A DNA stretch of 64,000 nucleotides from Chitiniphilus shinanonensis DSM 23277 (GCF_000374805.1 NZ_KB895336.1:1-64000), one strand, 5' to 3'; shown: positions 45,197-53,793, counted from the stretch's first letter. Translations and numbers: made by a program. The notes: generated by a model not told the origin, from the sequence alone.

Positions 45197-46699
45197 CTAA
45201 CCGAGGTCGAGCGGGATGAAGATTTGCGCTTCGCCGCGTTGCACCAGCAAGGCAATGTGTTCGCCGGCCTTGCCGATCAACTGGCGCAGCTGCGACATGT
45301 CCTTGACCGTGGCGCCGTTCACCGCCAGCACCACGTCGCCCGGCTCGATACCGGCGCGCGCGGCGGGGCCGGTCGCGTCCTGCACCACCAGCCCGCCGTT
45401 CAGGCCGCTGCTGTTGCGCTCCTGCGGCGACAGCGGCCGCAGCGACAGGCCGAGCTTGCCGGCGGCGGTCGGCGCGGCATTGCTGGCCACCTGGTCGGTC
45501 TTCATCTCGCCGACGCGCACATTCAGATCCTGTTCCTTGCCGTTGCGCCAGATGCGCAGCGTGGCGCTGCTGCCGGGGGCGGTGTTGGCCACCAGCGGCG
45601 GCAGGTCGGCGGAGCCGTCGATCTGGCGCTCGTTGAACTTGAGGATGATGTCGCCGGGCTTGAGGCCGGCCTTGGCGCCCGCGCCCTGGTCGTCCACGCC
45701 GGACACCAGCGCGCCGTGCGGCGATTTCAGGCCGAACGACTGCGCCAGCGACTGGTTCACGTCCTGGATCGCCACACCGAGCTGGCCACGCGTGACCTTG
45801 CCCTTGCTGACGATCTGCGCCTGCACGTTGCGCGCCACGTCGATGGGAATGGCGAACGACAGGCCCTGGAAGCCGCCGCTGCGCGAGTAGATCTGCGAAT
45901 TGATGCCGACCACTTCGCCGTTCATGTTGAACAGCGGGCCGCCGGAATTGCCCGGATTGACCGCGGCGTCGGTCTGGATGAAGGGCACATAGCCGTCGTC
46001 GGGCAGCGAGCGCGACTTGGCCGAGACGATGCCGGCGGTGACCGAGTTCTCGAAGCCGAACGGCGAGCCGATGGCCAGCACCCAGTCGCCGACGCGGGTG
46101 CTGTCGGGGTTGCCGAGCTTCACGGTGGGCAGATCCTTGGCCTGGATGCGCAGCACGGCGATGTCGCTGACCTTGTCCAGGCCCAGCACCTTGGCCTTGA
46201 ACTCGCGCTTGTCGGTGAGCTTGACCGTGACTTCGTCGGCGTCGGCCACCACGTGCGCATTGGTCAGGATCAGGCCGTCGGCGCTGACGATGAAGCCGGA
46301 GCCCAGGCCGCGGATCGGCGTCGGCCGTTGCAGGCGCGGGCCGAAATGGCGGAAGAACTGCGACAGCGGATCGTCGTCGTCCAGGTCGGGCAAGCCGCCG
46401 CCGGCGGCGGTCTTGGTCATGCCGGTGACGCTGATGTTGACCACGGCCGGGCCGTAGCGCGCCACGATGTCGCCGAACTGCGGCAGGCCGGCGCGGGCGC
46501 CGGCGATCGGCGGCGCGGCCGGTGCGGGGGGCGCGGCCACGGCGGGCGCCAGGGCGGCAGCGGGTTCCACCGAAGCGTCGGCACGGGGCAGGAAGCGGTC
46601 GCCCATCACCGCCACCGCGCCGCCGAGCACGGCGGCCAGGGTCAGAGCCAGCAGCTTCTGGCTGAAAGCCAGGCCGGAACGGGTCGTCGATTGGACCAT
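45197..46699 (-). CDS. Do family periplasmic serine endoprotease (DegP/MucD type)
   Basis: The 500-aa protease has an N-terminal membrane signal (residues 14-36, LAFSQKLLALTLAAVLGGAV) and a trypsin-like domain. The triad is His in TNAHVVADADEV, Asp in KVSDIAVLRI and Ser in NPGNSGGPLF. Two PDZ domains follow (about 285-370 and 395-490). It degrades or refolds misfolded envelope proteins. ATG 46699 follows GGAGG at 5 nt. Nothing visible distinguishes DegP, DegQ and MucD with certainty. Confidence 0.94.
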   Translation of the reverse strand: MVQSTTRSGLAFSQKLLALTLAAVLGGAVAVMGDRFLPRADASVEPAAALAPAVAAPPAPAAPPIAGARAGLPQFGDIVARYGPAVVNISVTGMTKTAAGGGLPDLDDDDPLSQFFRHFGPRLQRPTPIRGLGSGFIVSADGLILTNAHVVADADEVTVKLTDKREFKAKVLGLDKVSDIAVLRIQAKDLPTVKLGNPDSTRVGDWVLAIGSPFGFENSVTAGIVSAKSRSLPDDGYVPFIQTDAAVNPGNSGGPLFNMNGEVVGINSQIYSRSGGFQGLSFAIPIDVARNVQAQIVSKGKVTRGQLGVAIQDVNQSLAQSFGLKSPHGALVSGVDDQGAGAKAGLKPGDIILKFNERQIDGSADLPPLVANTAPGSSATLRIWRNGKEQDLNVRVGEMKTDQVASNAAPTAAGKLGLSLRPLSPQERNSSGLNGGLVVQDATGPAARAGIEPGDVVLAVNGATVKDMSQLRQLIGKAGEHIALLVQRGEAQIFIPLDLG

Positions 46700-46801
46700 G
46701 TGGACCTCCACGGGGAATGGATGGGGTCCAGCATAAGCGGCACAGACTTAAGCCTTCCTTAAGAGCATTCCGTACTCGGCGCCGGGCGGCGCCAAAGAAA
46801 A

Positions 46802-46821
46802 ACGGCTGCCGAAGCAGCCGT
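46802..46821 (-). terminator. Intrinsic terminator of the PIG-L gene
   Basis: ACGGCTGC pairs with GCAGCCGT over a 4-nt loop. On the minus strand it is followed by TTTTTCTTTGG, 29 nt past the deacetylase stop. Confidence 0.88.
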
Positions 46822-46850
46822 GTTTCCGTCGAGCCGGTGTGGATCGAATG

Positions 46851-47711
46851 TCAGGCCAGCACGGCCTTGATGTCGTCCTGCTCGGCGATGGTGTACTTGC
46901 GGTCGTTGTCGGCGATGGCGCGGCCGTCGAACTGGGCCACCTTGTAGATGGTGCCGAAGCTGAATTCCGGCGCGGCGACACCCTGGCCGCCACACACTTC
47001 GGCGCCGCGACGCACGTTGTCGGCCATCCAGCCGGTCAGGCGCAGGTGGTACGGGTTGCGTTCCACTTCGCCCACGTGGCAGGCCAGCGCGGCGATCAGG
47101 TCGGCGGTGTCGGTGACAGTGGTGGCGATCAGCGCGTTGGGCGCATCCATCTGGCGCCAGAACTCGCTCAGCGCCACGGTGCAGCGATGGTTGACCTGCT
47201 TGAGCGCATCGACCACCAGGAAGTGGGTGCCGATGTGCGCCGAGTGGTAGTCGTTGTCGTGCGGGAACACGCAGACGGCGGGTTGGTATTCCTCGATCAG
47301 CTTGGCGACGGCGTTGACCTTCTCGGCCCAGGCGGTCGGATCGTCGTTGCGGGTCTTGAGGCCGACGCTCATCAGGCCGCCGGGGATGGTCTCGCGCAGA
47401 TCCCAGCCCAGGTAGTCGCAGGCGTTCTTCAGTTCGACCCAGCGTTCCGGCTGGCGCTTCAGGTTGGAGCCCTGGGTCACCGCCACGTTGACCACGCGAT
47501 AGCCCGCTTCGCGCGCCAGGCGCAGCGGCAGCGCGCCGATGATGCATTCGTCGTCCGGGTGCGGTGCGAAGATCATGACCACGGGCGCGTCGTCGGCCAC
47601 CGGGGCGCGGGCGGGCAGGTTGAGGCCGTCCAGGCTGGAGAACAACGGCGCATCCTTGCTTTGCAGGATCTTGTCGTGGTCGGCGACGATGTCGAGGTAG
47701 GGGTTGCTCAT
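46851..47711 (-). CDS. PIG-L family deacetylase
   Basis: The 286-aa LmbE/PIG-L enzyme has the zinc site PHPDDECIIGALPLRLA near residue 49 and the third ligand in SAHIGTHFLVVDAL near 158. These metalloenzymes remove N-acetyl groups from glucosamine-containing compounds; the substrate here is unknown. ATG 47711 is preceded by CCGGAGT. A longer frame to 47927 enters the intergenic repeat. Confidence 0.9.
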   Translation of the reverse strand: MSNPYLDIVADHDKILQSKDAPLFSSLDGLNLPARAPVADDAPVVMIFAPHPDDECIIGALPLRLAREAGYRVVNVAVTQGSNLKRQPERWVELKNACDYLGWDLRETIPGGLMSVGLKTRNDDPTAWAEKVNAVAKLIEEYQPAVCVFPHDNDYHSAHIGTHFLVVDALKQVNHRCTVALSEFWRQMDAPNALIATTVTDTADLIAALACHVGEVERNPYHLRLTGWMADNVRRGAEVCGGQGVAAPEFSFGTIYKVAQFDGRAIADNDRKYTIAEQDDIKAVLA

Positions 47712-48163
47712 GAATACTCCGGGTGAAAGTGGGCGGATTTCGCCCGTCGGAAACAGGGGGAGTATAGGCGCTTTGCCCAGCGCGCCCAAGCGTCGGGAGC
47801 CGGCCTGCTTGATCTTCGGCAAGCCAGTCGGGGCGCGGCTTGCGGGCCGGGTGGCCGCGATGCCGGACGGGGTGTGCCGGGCCCGCGGACAAGCGCGGCC
47901 GACAAAGCCCTCCAGGCTGCGTCGCACGCGGCGCCGGGCTGAACCTGCCGTACCACTTGCACTGTCTGCGTTGCGCGCTTCGTGCCAGGAGCGCTGCGCT
48001 GGGTTTTGTCCGCCGCTCCAAATGAACCGGGTGGCGCCGGGGTTTTCGTCTTATCCTGCCCAAGGCAGTCATGGCACGGCGCGGGCGCGGCCCGCGGGAC
48101 GGAGGAACCGATGACGGGATGCAGGCGGTGGAACGCGACGACGCGATGCGTGGAGGGCGGCTG
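47712..48163. other. Intergenic region with dispersed repeat copy 2
   Basis: The 452 bases contain no credible gene. About 47868-48024 is the repeat. The segment 48060-48163 leads into the DUF475 gene, where in-frame starts at 48071 and 48146 are possible but unlikely. Confidence 0.5.
47868..48024. repeat. Dispersed intergenic repeat, copy 2
   Basis: The core 47957-48024 matches copy 1 at 52 of 68 positions. The left flank (GGACAAGCGCGG, GACAAAGCC, GGCTGCGTCGCA, GCGCCGGGC) matches copy 3 and, in part, copy 1. It is the longest copy in the window. Confidence 0.7.
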
Positions 48164-49231
48164 ATGTGGCGCTATTTCCGGGCGTCGGCCATCGTCGCGG
48201 TGCTGGGGTTGGCGGCGGCGTGGCTGATCGGTGGCTGGGCCGGTTTGCTGGTGGCATTCAACCTGGCGCTGCTGGAAACCAGCCTGTCGTTCGACAACGC
48301 GGTGGTCAACGCCTCGATCCTCAAGGATTGGGACGAGCGCTGGCGCCAGCGCTTTCTGCTGTGGGGCATGCTGGTGGCGGTGTTCGGCATGCGCATGCTG
48401 TTCCCGCTGGTGATCGTCGGCACCATCGCCGGCATGGCGCCGCTGCCGGGGCCGGTGGCGCTGTACCAGTGGCTGGGCAGCGACGCCTGGCCGGCGAGCG
48501 ACGTGTTGTCGATGGCGATCATGCAACCGGGCCGCTACGCGCAGTTGCTGCAATCGGCGCACATCGAGGTGATGGCGTTCGGCGGCGCCTTCCTGCTGAT
48601 GGTGTTCCTCGACTTCTTCATCGACCACGAGAAGCACACCCACTGGTTCAAGCCGGTGGAGCGCCTGCTGGCGCGGCTGGGGCGGTTGCAGATGGCCGGC
48701 ATCGTGCTGTCGATCCTGGCGCTGCTCGGCATGGCGCATGCGTTGCCGGGCGAGCAGGGCTATCGCTTCCTGATCGCCGGGCTGTGGGGGGTGATCGTGC
48801 ACGTGATCGTCTCCAGCCTGGGCAGCCTGATGGGCGACGACCAGGCCGCGGCCAGGACCGGCTGGAGTGGCTTCATCTATCTGGAGGTGCTCGACGCCTC
48901 GTTCTCCTTCGATGGCGTGCTGGGGGCGTTCGCGCTGACGCGCAATATCTTCCTGATCGCCATCGGCCTGGGCATCGGCGCGATGTTCGTGCGCTCGTTC
49001 ACGCTGCTGCTGGTGTATCGCGGCACGCTGGCGTCGTTCAAGTACCTGGAGCACGGCGCGTTCTGGGCCATCGGCGCGCTGGCGCTGGTGATGCTGGCGG
49101 CGGCGCGCTGGCATGTGCACGAAGCGCTGGTCGGCAGCGTGGCGGCGGTGCTGATCCTCAGCGCCGGTTTCCATTCGTGGTGGATCAAGCGGCGGCGCGA
49201 GGGCGCCACGGCGTCGCGCGCCGCACCATGA
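48164..49231 (+). CDS. DUF475 / TerC-superfamily membrane protein
   Basis: The 355-aa protein has about nine membrane helices. Two related acidic motifs in helices, ETSLSFDNAVVNASIL near residue 37 and DASFSFDGVLGAFALT near 245, are the metal-site repeats of the TerC/DUF475 group. Relatives export manganese or other metals, or are linked to tellurite stress; which applies here is inference. The start at 48164 follows GGAGG by 8 nt. It converges on the second TerC gene. Confidence 0.85.
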   Translation: MWRYFRASAIVAVLGLAAAWLIGGWAGLLVAFNLALLETSLSFDNAVVNASILKDWDERWRQRFLLWGMLVAVFGMRMLFPLVIVGTIAGMAPLPGPVALYQWLGSDAWPASDVLSMAIMQPGRYAQLLQSAHIEVMAFGGAFLLMVFLDFFIDHEKHTHWFKPVERLLARLGRLQMAGIVLSILALLGMAHALPGEQGYRFLIAGLWGVIVHVIVSSLGSLMGDDQAAARTGWSGFIYLEVLDASFSFDGVLGAFALTRNIFLIAIGLGIGAMFVRSFTLLLVYRGTLASFKYLEHGAFWAIGALALVMLAAARWHVHEALVGSVAAVLILSAGFHSWWIKRRREGATASRAAP

Positions 49232-49232
49232 A

Positions 49233-49256
49233 CAACGCCCCCGGCCGGGGGCGTTG
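49233..49256 (+). terminator. Terminator-like palindrome after the DUF475 gene
   Basis: CAACGCCCCCGG is followed directly by its complement, a 24-bp perfect palindrome one base past the stop. No T-run follows on the plus strand. It lies between the two convergent metal-transport-like genes. Confidence 0.65.
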
Positions 49257-49279
49257 CCTGACGATGCGGACGAAGTCGC

Positions 49280-50221
49280 CTATTCGGGCAACGGTTCGTT
49301 GCGCGTCTTGTGCAGCGAGTACAGCACGCCGGCCAGCAGCAGGCCGAAGGTGACCGCCAGCGATACCGGCGACGGAATCTTGATGTTCAGGTAGACCAGG
49401 CCGATCTTGGCGCCGATGAACACCAGCACGATGGCCAGCGCGTACTTCAGGTAATGGAAGCGATGCACCATCGCCGCCAGCGCGAAGTACAGCGCCCGCA
49501 GGCCCAGGATGGCGAAGATGTTCGAGGTGTAGACGATGAACGGATCCTGGGTGATGGCGAAGATCGCCGGAATGCTGTCCACCGCGAAGATCAGGTCGGC
49601 GGCCTCCACCATCAGCAGCGCCAGGAACAGCGGCGTGGCGTAGCGACCGGCGGCCAGGCCCACCTTGGTGCCTTCGACGAAGAAGTCGTGGCCGTGCATC
49701 TGCGGCGTCATCTTGAGGTGGCCCTTCAGGTAGCGGAACACCCGGTTCTGTTCGATGTCCGGATCTTCATCCTTGGCCAGCAACATCTTCACGCCGGTGA
49801 AGATCAGGAAGGCGCCGAAAATCAGCAGGATCCAGCTGAATTCGTGTACCAGCGCCGCGCCCAGGCCGATCATGACCGCCCGCATCACGATGGCGCCCAG
49901 GATGCCCCAGAACAGCACGCGGTGCTGGTACTGGCGCGGGATCGCCAGACTGGTGAAGATCAGCGAGATGATGAACACGTTGTCCATCGACAGCGATTTC
50001 TCGACCAGGAAGCCGGTGTAGTAATCCATGCCCGCGGCGGCGCCCTTGTGCCACCAGACGAAGCCGCCGAAGGCGAGGCCGGCCGTGATGTAGAACGCCG
50101 ACAGCTTCAGGCTTTCCTTCACGCCGATTTCGTGGTCGTCCTTGTGCAGGACGCCGAGGTCGAACACCAGCAGGGCGATCACCACCGCGGCGAATAGACC
50201 CCATACCCATAGTTCCGTCAT
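49280..50221 (-). CDS. TerC family integral membrane protein (Alx-like)
   Basis: The 313-aa protein has about nine membrane helices. It starts MTELWVWGLFAAVVIALLVFDLGVLHK, carries the conserved EKSLSMDNVFIISLIF near residue 68 and ADLIFAVDSIPAIFAIT near 198, the two acidic helices of the TerC fold. E. coli Alx in this group exports Mn2+ and is induced by alkali. The 5' leader on the minus strand holds two strong hairpins, which could form a regulatory leader. Confidence 0.9.
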   Translation of the reverse strand: MTELWVWGLFAAVVIALLVFDLGVLHKDDHEIGVKESLKLSAFYITAGLAFGGFVWWHKGAAAGMDYYTGFLVEKSLSMDNVFIISLIFTSLAIPRQYQHRVLFWGILGAIVMRAVMIGLGAALVHEFSWILLIFGAFLIFTGVKMLLAKDEDPDIEQNRVFRYLKGHLKMTPQMHGHDFFVEGTKVGLAAGRYATPLFLALLMVEAADLIFAVDSIPAIFAITQDPFIVYTSNIFAILGLRALYFALAAMVHRFHYLKYALAIVLVFIGAKIGLVYLNIKIPSPVSLAVTFGLLLAGVLYSLHKTRNEPLPE

Positions 50222-50240
50222 GCTTGATCCCATTGTGTAG

Positions 50241-50290
50241 GTCGCCGAGGCGGCGACTCGTATTGGTATAGGCCGCGCGATCGGCGCGGC
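50241..50290 (-). promoter_or_regulatory. Structured leader of the TerC gene
   Basis: Two hairpins occupy the 106-nt gap to tatD: GTCGCC-GAGGC-GGCGAC (50241-50257) and GCCGCGC-GATCG-GCGCGGC (50272-50290). TerC/Alx genes elsewhere can be governed by the yybP-ykoY Mn2+ riboswitch. I cannot align this leader to that consensus, so only the structure is claimed. Confidence 0.4.
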
Positions 50291-50327
50291 ATAGCACTGA
50301 GAGCAGCCCGAGAAAAGAGTTCCCAAG

Positions 50328-51110
50328 ATGCTGATCGATAGTCATTGTCATCTCGATGCCAGCGAATTCGACGCCGATCGCGATCAGGTGTCGCAGCGTG
50401 CACGAGCCGCCGGTGTGATGCAACTGGTGGTGCCGGCGATCACCGCCGCCACCTTCGACCTGACGCTGGCCATGCGTGAACGCTACGGCTGCGCGGTGGC
50501 GCTGGGATTGCATCCCATCTACCTGGCCGAGCACCGCGACCAGCACCTGGCGCAACTGGACGACGCGCTGTCGCGCCACGCGCCGGTGGCGGTCGGCGAG
50601 ATCGGGCTGGATTTCTTCGTGCCGGGGCTGGATGCCGCGCGGCAGGTGGCGCTATTCGAGGCGCAGCTGAAGCTGGCGCGCGAGCACGACCTGCCGGTGA
50701 TCGTGCATATCCGCCGCAGCCAGGACCAGGTGCTCAAGTACCTGCGCAAGTGGCGGGTGCGCGGCGGCATCGCCCATGCGTTCAACGGCAGCCGGCAGCA
50801 GGCGGACGAATTCCTCAAGCTGGGGTTCAAGCTGGGTTTCGGCGGCGCGATGACCTATAGCGGCTCGCAGCGTATCCGCCGGCTGGCGGCCGAATTGCCG
50901 CTGGAGGCCATCGTGCTGGAGACCGATTCCCCCGACATCGCCCCCGCCTGGCTGGCCGGGCCGCCGCAGCAGCGCAACGAGCCGGCCGAATTGCCGCGCA
51001 TCGCGGCGGTGCTGGCGGAACTGCGCGGGCTGGGCGTGGACGAGGTGGCCGCCGCCACGGTGGCGAACACCCATGCGGCGCTGCCGGCGCTGGCGCGCAT
51101 CGACTCCTGA
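50328..51110 (+). CDS. TatD family metal-dependent hydrolase
   Basis: The 260-aa TIM-barrel hydrolase opens with the metal motif DSHCHLDASEFD. It has GEIGLDFF near residue 90, VIVHIRRSQ near 125, HAFNGSR near 150 and ETDSPDIAP near 205, the characteristic TatD ligands. Family members are 3'-5' exonucleases or deoxyribonucleases. It is divergent from the TerC gene. Confidence 0.93.
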   Translation: MLIDSHCHLDASEFDADRDQVSQRARAAGVMQLVVPAITAATFDLTLAMRERYGCAVALGLHPIYLAEHRDQHLAQLDDALSRHAPVAVGEIGLDFFVPGLDAARQVALFEAQLKLAREHDLPVIVHIRRSQDQVLKYLRKWRVRGGIAHAFNGSRQQADEFLKLGFKLGFGGAMTYSGSQRIRRLAAELPLEAIVLETDSPDIAPAWLAGPPQQRNEPAELPRIAAVLAELRGLGVDEVAAATVANTHAALPALARIDS

Positions 51111-51143
51111 GCCAGGGCTTGGAGGGTTCTGGCCGGAGCAGGG

Positions 51144-52001
51144 TCAGGCGGCCAGCACGCCGTTCACCTGCGCCAGCGCATGACGTGCCGCCCGGCGAGC
51201 CTGGGCGGTGCCGGCATCCAGCACGCGATCGAGCAGCGCGCGGTCGGCGGCCAGTTCGGCGCGACGTTCGCGCACCGGCGCCAGGAAGCGCTCGGCGCAA
51301 TCGGCCAGATGCGCCTTGACCACGCGCTCGGACAGGCCGCCGCGGCGGAACTTGGATTTGAGATCGTCCAGGAACGGCAGGTCGTGCTCGAACACATCCA
51401 GCAACTGGAACAGCGGGTGCCCTTCGGTCTCCCGCGCGGGCAGGCCCAGCATCGTGCCTTCGGGCAGCGCGTCGATGGCGGCGGCCAGCGTGGCGGCGTC
51501 GGCGCAGAACGGCACGTCCAGCGGCACCTTGGGCGCGGCGAACGGGCTGCGCAGGCTGAGCATCGGCTGTGCTTCGCGCAACAGCGCGCCACCGGCGCGG
51601 TCGTTGATCTGGCGTACCACGGCGTTGGCCGCGGCCACCTGGCCGGCGCGTGCCGCGTGCGGCGAGACCAGGGTGGGGCTGAGCGCGGCCAGCACGGCGG
51701 CGGTGCCGAGGGTGGGCGCGTCGTCGTCGCTGGGCAGGGTGGCCAGGGCGTCGCGCAGTTGCGCCAGCTCCGGCACGCGGGTAGGCACGATCAGTGCCAC
51801 GCGCTCGGGATCGATGCCGACGGCCAGGTGATCGGCCGCAGCGGCCAGCGAACTGGCTTCGCTGGCGCTGTCCAGCAGCAGGAACTGGCTGTGACGCGGC
51901 TGGAAGTGCAGGCGCTGGCGCAGGCCGCCGACGAGCTGGCCCAGCGACAGCGGGCCGGAGACGCGTTCGGCGCAGAGGATGGTGGCAGTGGATGCTTGCA
52001 T
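51144..52001 (-). CDS. Catalytically degenerate tryptophanyl-tRNA synthetase homologue
   Basis: The 285-aa protein aligns collinearly with TrpRS, by eye against remembered E. coli TrpS. SGPLSLGQLVGGLRQRLHFQ (residues 15-34) corresponds to SGELTIGNYMGALRQ, VGIDPERVALIVPTRVPELA to GIDPEKSTIFVQSHVPEHA, and the C-terminal QLLDVFEHD, ERFLAPVRERRAEL and DAGTAQARRAARHAL to the anticodon-binding helices. The HIGH-type motif reads SLGQ. The KMSKS loop is replaced by APKVPLDVP, and GEDQ has become RAGQ. It is about 50 residues shorter than TrpRS. Aminoacylation is improbable; a role in tRNA or tryptophan sensing is possible. AAGGA precedes the start. Confidence 0.8.
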   Translation of the reverse strand: MQASTATILCAERVSGPLSLGQLVGGLRQRLHFQPRHSQFLLLDSASEASSLAAAADHLAVGIDPERVALIVPTRVPELAQLRDALATLPSDDDAPTLGTAAVLAALSPTLVSPHAARAGQVAAANAVVRQINDRAGGALLREAQPMLSLRSPFAAPKVPLDVPFCADAATLAAAIDALPEGTMLGLPARETEGHPLFQLLDVFEHDLPFLDDLKSKFRRGGLSERVVKAHLADCAERFLAPVRERRAELAADRALLDRVLDAGTAQARRAARHALAQVNGVLAA

Positions 52002-52139
52002 GATCGGGGTCCTTTTTTTTTGACCACCGATCCGGGGAGATGCGGGCTGAGTACCCTACATGACAGTGCCGCCTGGATCGGCGGCACTGGTTGAAGCTAA
52101 CGTTCCTGTGTCCGCCCTCTAGAGATAGGAGCGGTACCA
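52002..52139 (-). promoter_or_regulatory. Leader of the TrpRS-like gene with hairpin
   Basis: On the minus strand the leader contains a perfect 10-bp stem (52064-52073 with 52080-52089, 6-nt loop). There is an A8 run next to the ribosome site, but no T-run behind the hairpin. I see no T-box motif. It may be a translational control element or just an intergenic hairpin. Confidence 0.45.
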
Positions 52140-52362
52140 AAACGCTTGGTGGCGAACGAGGGAGGAACGGTCAGCGGAGTTCATGGGGCGACTGTGCACG
52201 CAGCGCGGGGTGACGGCCTATTGGGGATTACCCCTAGGACGAAGGCCGGGCGCATGGCTGCGTTGCGCCTCGTTCGTAGGGATCACCCCCACTTCACTCG
52301 GCACGCCTTGCCCTGCATCCCGGCCTTCGCCCTTCCCACCCGCGTTTGAAGGCCGATTCGCC
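52140..52362. repeat. Intergenic element with nested inverted repeats
   Basis: CGAACGAGG (52153-52161) is complementary to CCTCGTTCG (52268-52276), and CGAAGGCCGGG (52240-52250) to CCCGGCCTTCG (52319-52329). The block also contains GGGGATTACCCCTAGG. No gene signature is evident. It resembles a non-coding repeat element; no second copy was found in the window. Confidence 0.5.
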
Positions 52363-53160
52363 CTAATCCGCCCGATGCGCGGTGCCGCAAACCGGGCAGG
52401 ACGGATCCTTGCGATAACGCATTTCGCGCCATTGCATGCTGCGGGCGTCGAGCAGTTGCAGCCGTCCGGTCAAGGGTTCGCCCAGGCCGACGATCAGCTT
52501 GAGCGCCTCTGCCGCCTGGGCGGTGCCGATCAGGCCGGTGAGTGGCGCGAACACGCCGAACGTGGCGCAGGGCCCGTCGGTGGCGTCGCCGTCCTCGCCG
52601 AACAGGCAGTGGTAGCAGGGCTGGGCCGGGTCGCGCAGGTCGAAGGTGGTGAGCTGGCCGTCGAAGCGCACCGCCGCGCCGGACACCAGCGGCCTGGCGG
52701 CGGCGACGCAGGCGCGGTTGATCGCGTGGCGCGTGGCGAAGTTGTCCGAGCAATCGAGCACCACGTCGGCGGCTTCGACCAGCGCTTGCAGGCGCTCGCC
52801 TGCGATGCGCTCGGCGATCTGTACCACCTCGACTTCCGGATTGAGCGTCGCCAGCGTGCGCGCGGCCGACGCCACCTTGTAGTCGCCGACGGCGGCTGTG
52901 GCGTGGGCGATCTGGCGTTGCAGGTTGGTGAGGTCGACGCGGTCGTCGTCCACCAGCGTCAGCGTGCCGACCCCGGCCGCGGCCAGATACAGCGCCGCCG
53001 GGCAGCCCAGGCCGCCGGCGCCGATCACCAGCACCCGCGCCGCGGCGATGCGGGCCTGGCCCTCCACGCCGATCTCGTCGAGCAGGATGTGGCGGCTGTA
53101 GCGCAGCAGTTGGGTGTCGTCGAGGTCGGGCAGGGCGTGGGGATTGGTGCAGGCGGTCAT
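52363..53160 (-). CDS. HesA/MoeB/ThiF family adenylyltransferase
   Basis: The 265-aa E1-like enzyme adenylates the C-terminus of a ubiquitin-like sulfur carrier (MoaD or ThiS). The nucleotide site is VLVIGAGGLGCPAALYLA near residue 42, with DDDRVDLTNLQRQ near 70 and VLDCSDNFATRHAIN near 125. Zinc-binding pairs CYHC and CPVC are near 180 and 257. MoeB and ThiF cannot be separated on sequence alone. ATG 53160 gives the usual N-terminus. Confidence 0.9.
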   Translation of the reverse strand: MTACTNPHALPDLDDTQLLRYSRHILLDEIGVEGQARIAAARVLVIGAGGLGCPAALYLAAAGVGTLTLVDDDRVDLTNLQRQIAHATAAVGDYKVASAARTLATLNPEVEVVQIAERIAGERLQALVEAADVVLDCSDNFATRHAINRACVAAARPLVSGAAVRFDGQLTTFDLRDPAQPCYHCLFGEDGDATDGPCATFGVFAPLTGLIGTAQAAEALKLIVGLGEPLTGRLQLLDARSMQWREMRYRKDPSCPVCGTAHRAD

Positions 53161-53235
53161 GGCTGGGCGAGAGGGGGGCAACGGGCCGATTATAGCTGGC
53201 CGGCGCGGCTGTCCCTTGCGCCAGCACAGCGCCTG

Positions 53236-53628
53236 TCACAGGTAGCGCCGCAGTTCCTCGGGGGTGTCGTCGTGGTCGCCGTGCGGATGATGTTCCCACA
53301 CCCGGGCATAGACATCGCGGGCCTTGAGCTGGTGCTCCGGGATCACGTTGTTGTCGCGTGCCACCTGTTCGGCGTAGCGGCGGATGGCGCGGGCCAGCCG
53401 GGCCAGCGGACCGTCGGCGAGCGCGTGGCCGTGGGCTTGCAGCAGTGCTTCCAGTTCCTGGTGCGAATGCAGCGCCAGCGAGTAGCGCACGATCAAGCCG
53501 TGGCGGTCGCGCCGGAGGTGCACCGTGACTTCGGCTTGTGCCGCCAGCAGCGCGGCGGCCGCCTGCGCATCGGTGTCGGGCGCGAGGCGGATGCGGGTTT
53601 CGTGCAGATGGACGCGGACGACGGGCAT
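53236..53628 (-). CDS. Small hypothetical protein
   Basis: The 130-aa protein begins MPVVRVHLHETRIRLAPD and ends HHPHGDHDDTPEELRRYL. It is His- and Arg-rich, with an N-terminal strand-helix-strand pattern and a central amphipathic helix. I recognise no family; the His/Asp-rich C-terminus could bind metal. GGAGGT lies directly before ATG 53628. It sits between ctpA and the ThiF/MoeB gene on the same strand. Confidence 0.6.
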   Translation of the reverse strand: MPVVRVHLHETRIRLAPDTDAQAAAALLAAQAEVTVHLRRDRHGLIVRYSLALHSHQELEALLQAHGHALADGPLARLARAIRRYAEQVARDNNVIPEHQLKARDVYARVWEHHPHGDHDDTPEELRRYL

Positions 53629-53764
53629 GGCGGACCTCCAGCCTTCAGCTTAGCCCCGCCAGGGTCCGGGCCGAAAGACAAAAAGCCCGAACGAGCCGCC
53701 GCGGAGGTGAGACGGCGTTCGAGCCCGGAAGCGCCCGCGGCATCGCCACGGGGCACCCAAAGCA

Positions 53765-53790
53765 AAACCCCCGCATCGCTGCGGGGGTTT
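53765..53790 (-). terminator. Intrinsic terminator of ctpA
   Basis: AAACCCCCGCA pairs with TGCGGGGGTTT over TCGC, 3 nt past the ctpA stop, with a T-run on the minus strand. Confidence 0.9.
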
Positions 53791-53793
53791 CGT

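Noticed and set aside
50222-50327. yybP-ykoY manganese riboswitch before the TerC gene
   Set aside because: Hairpins exist, but the conserved loop sequences I remember could not be aligned; left as a structured leader only.
52002-52139. T-box riboswitch before the TrpRS-like gene
   Set aside because: No T-box sequence, specifier loop or T-rich antiterminator pair could be found; only a simple hairpin is present.
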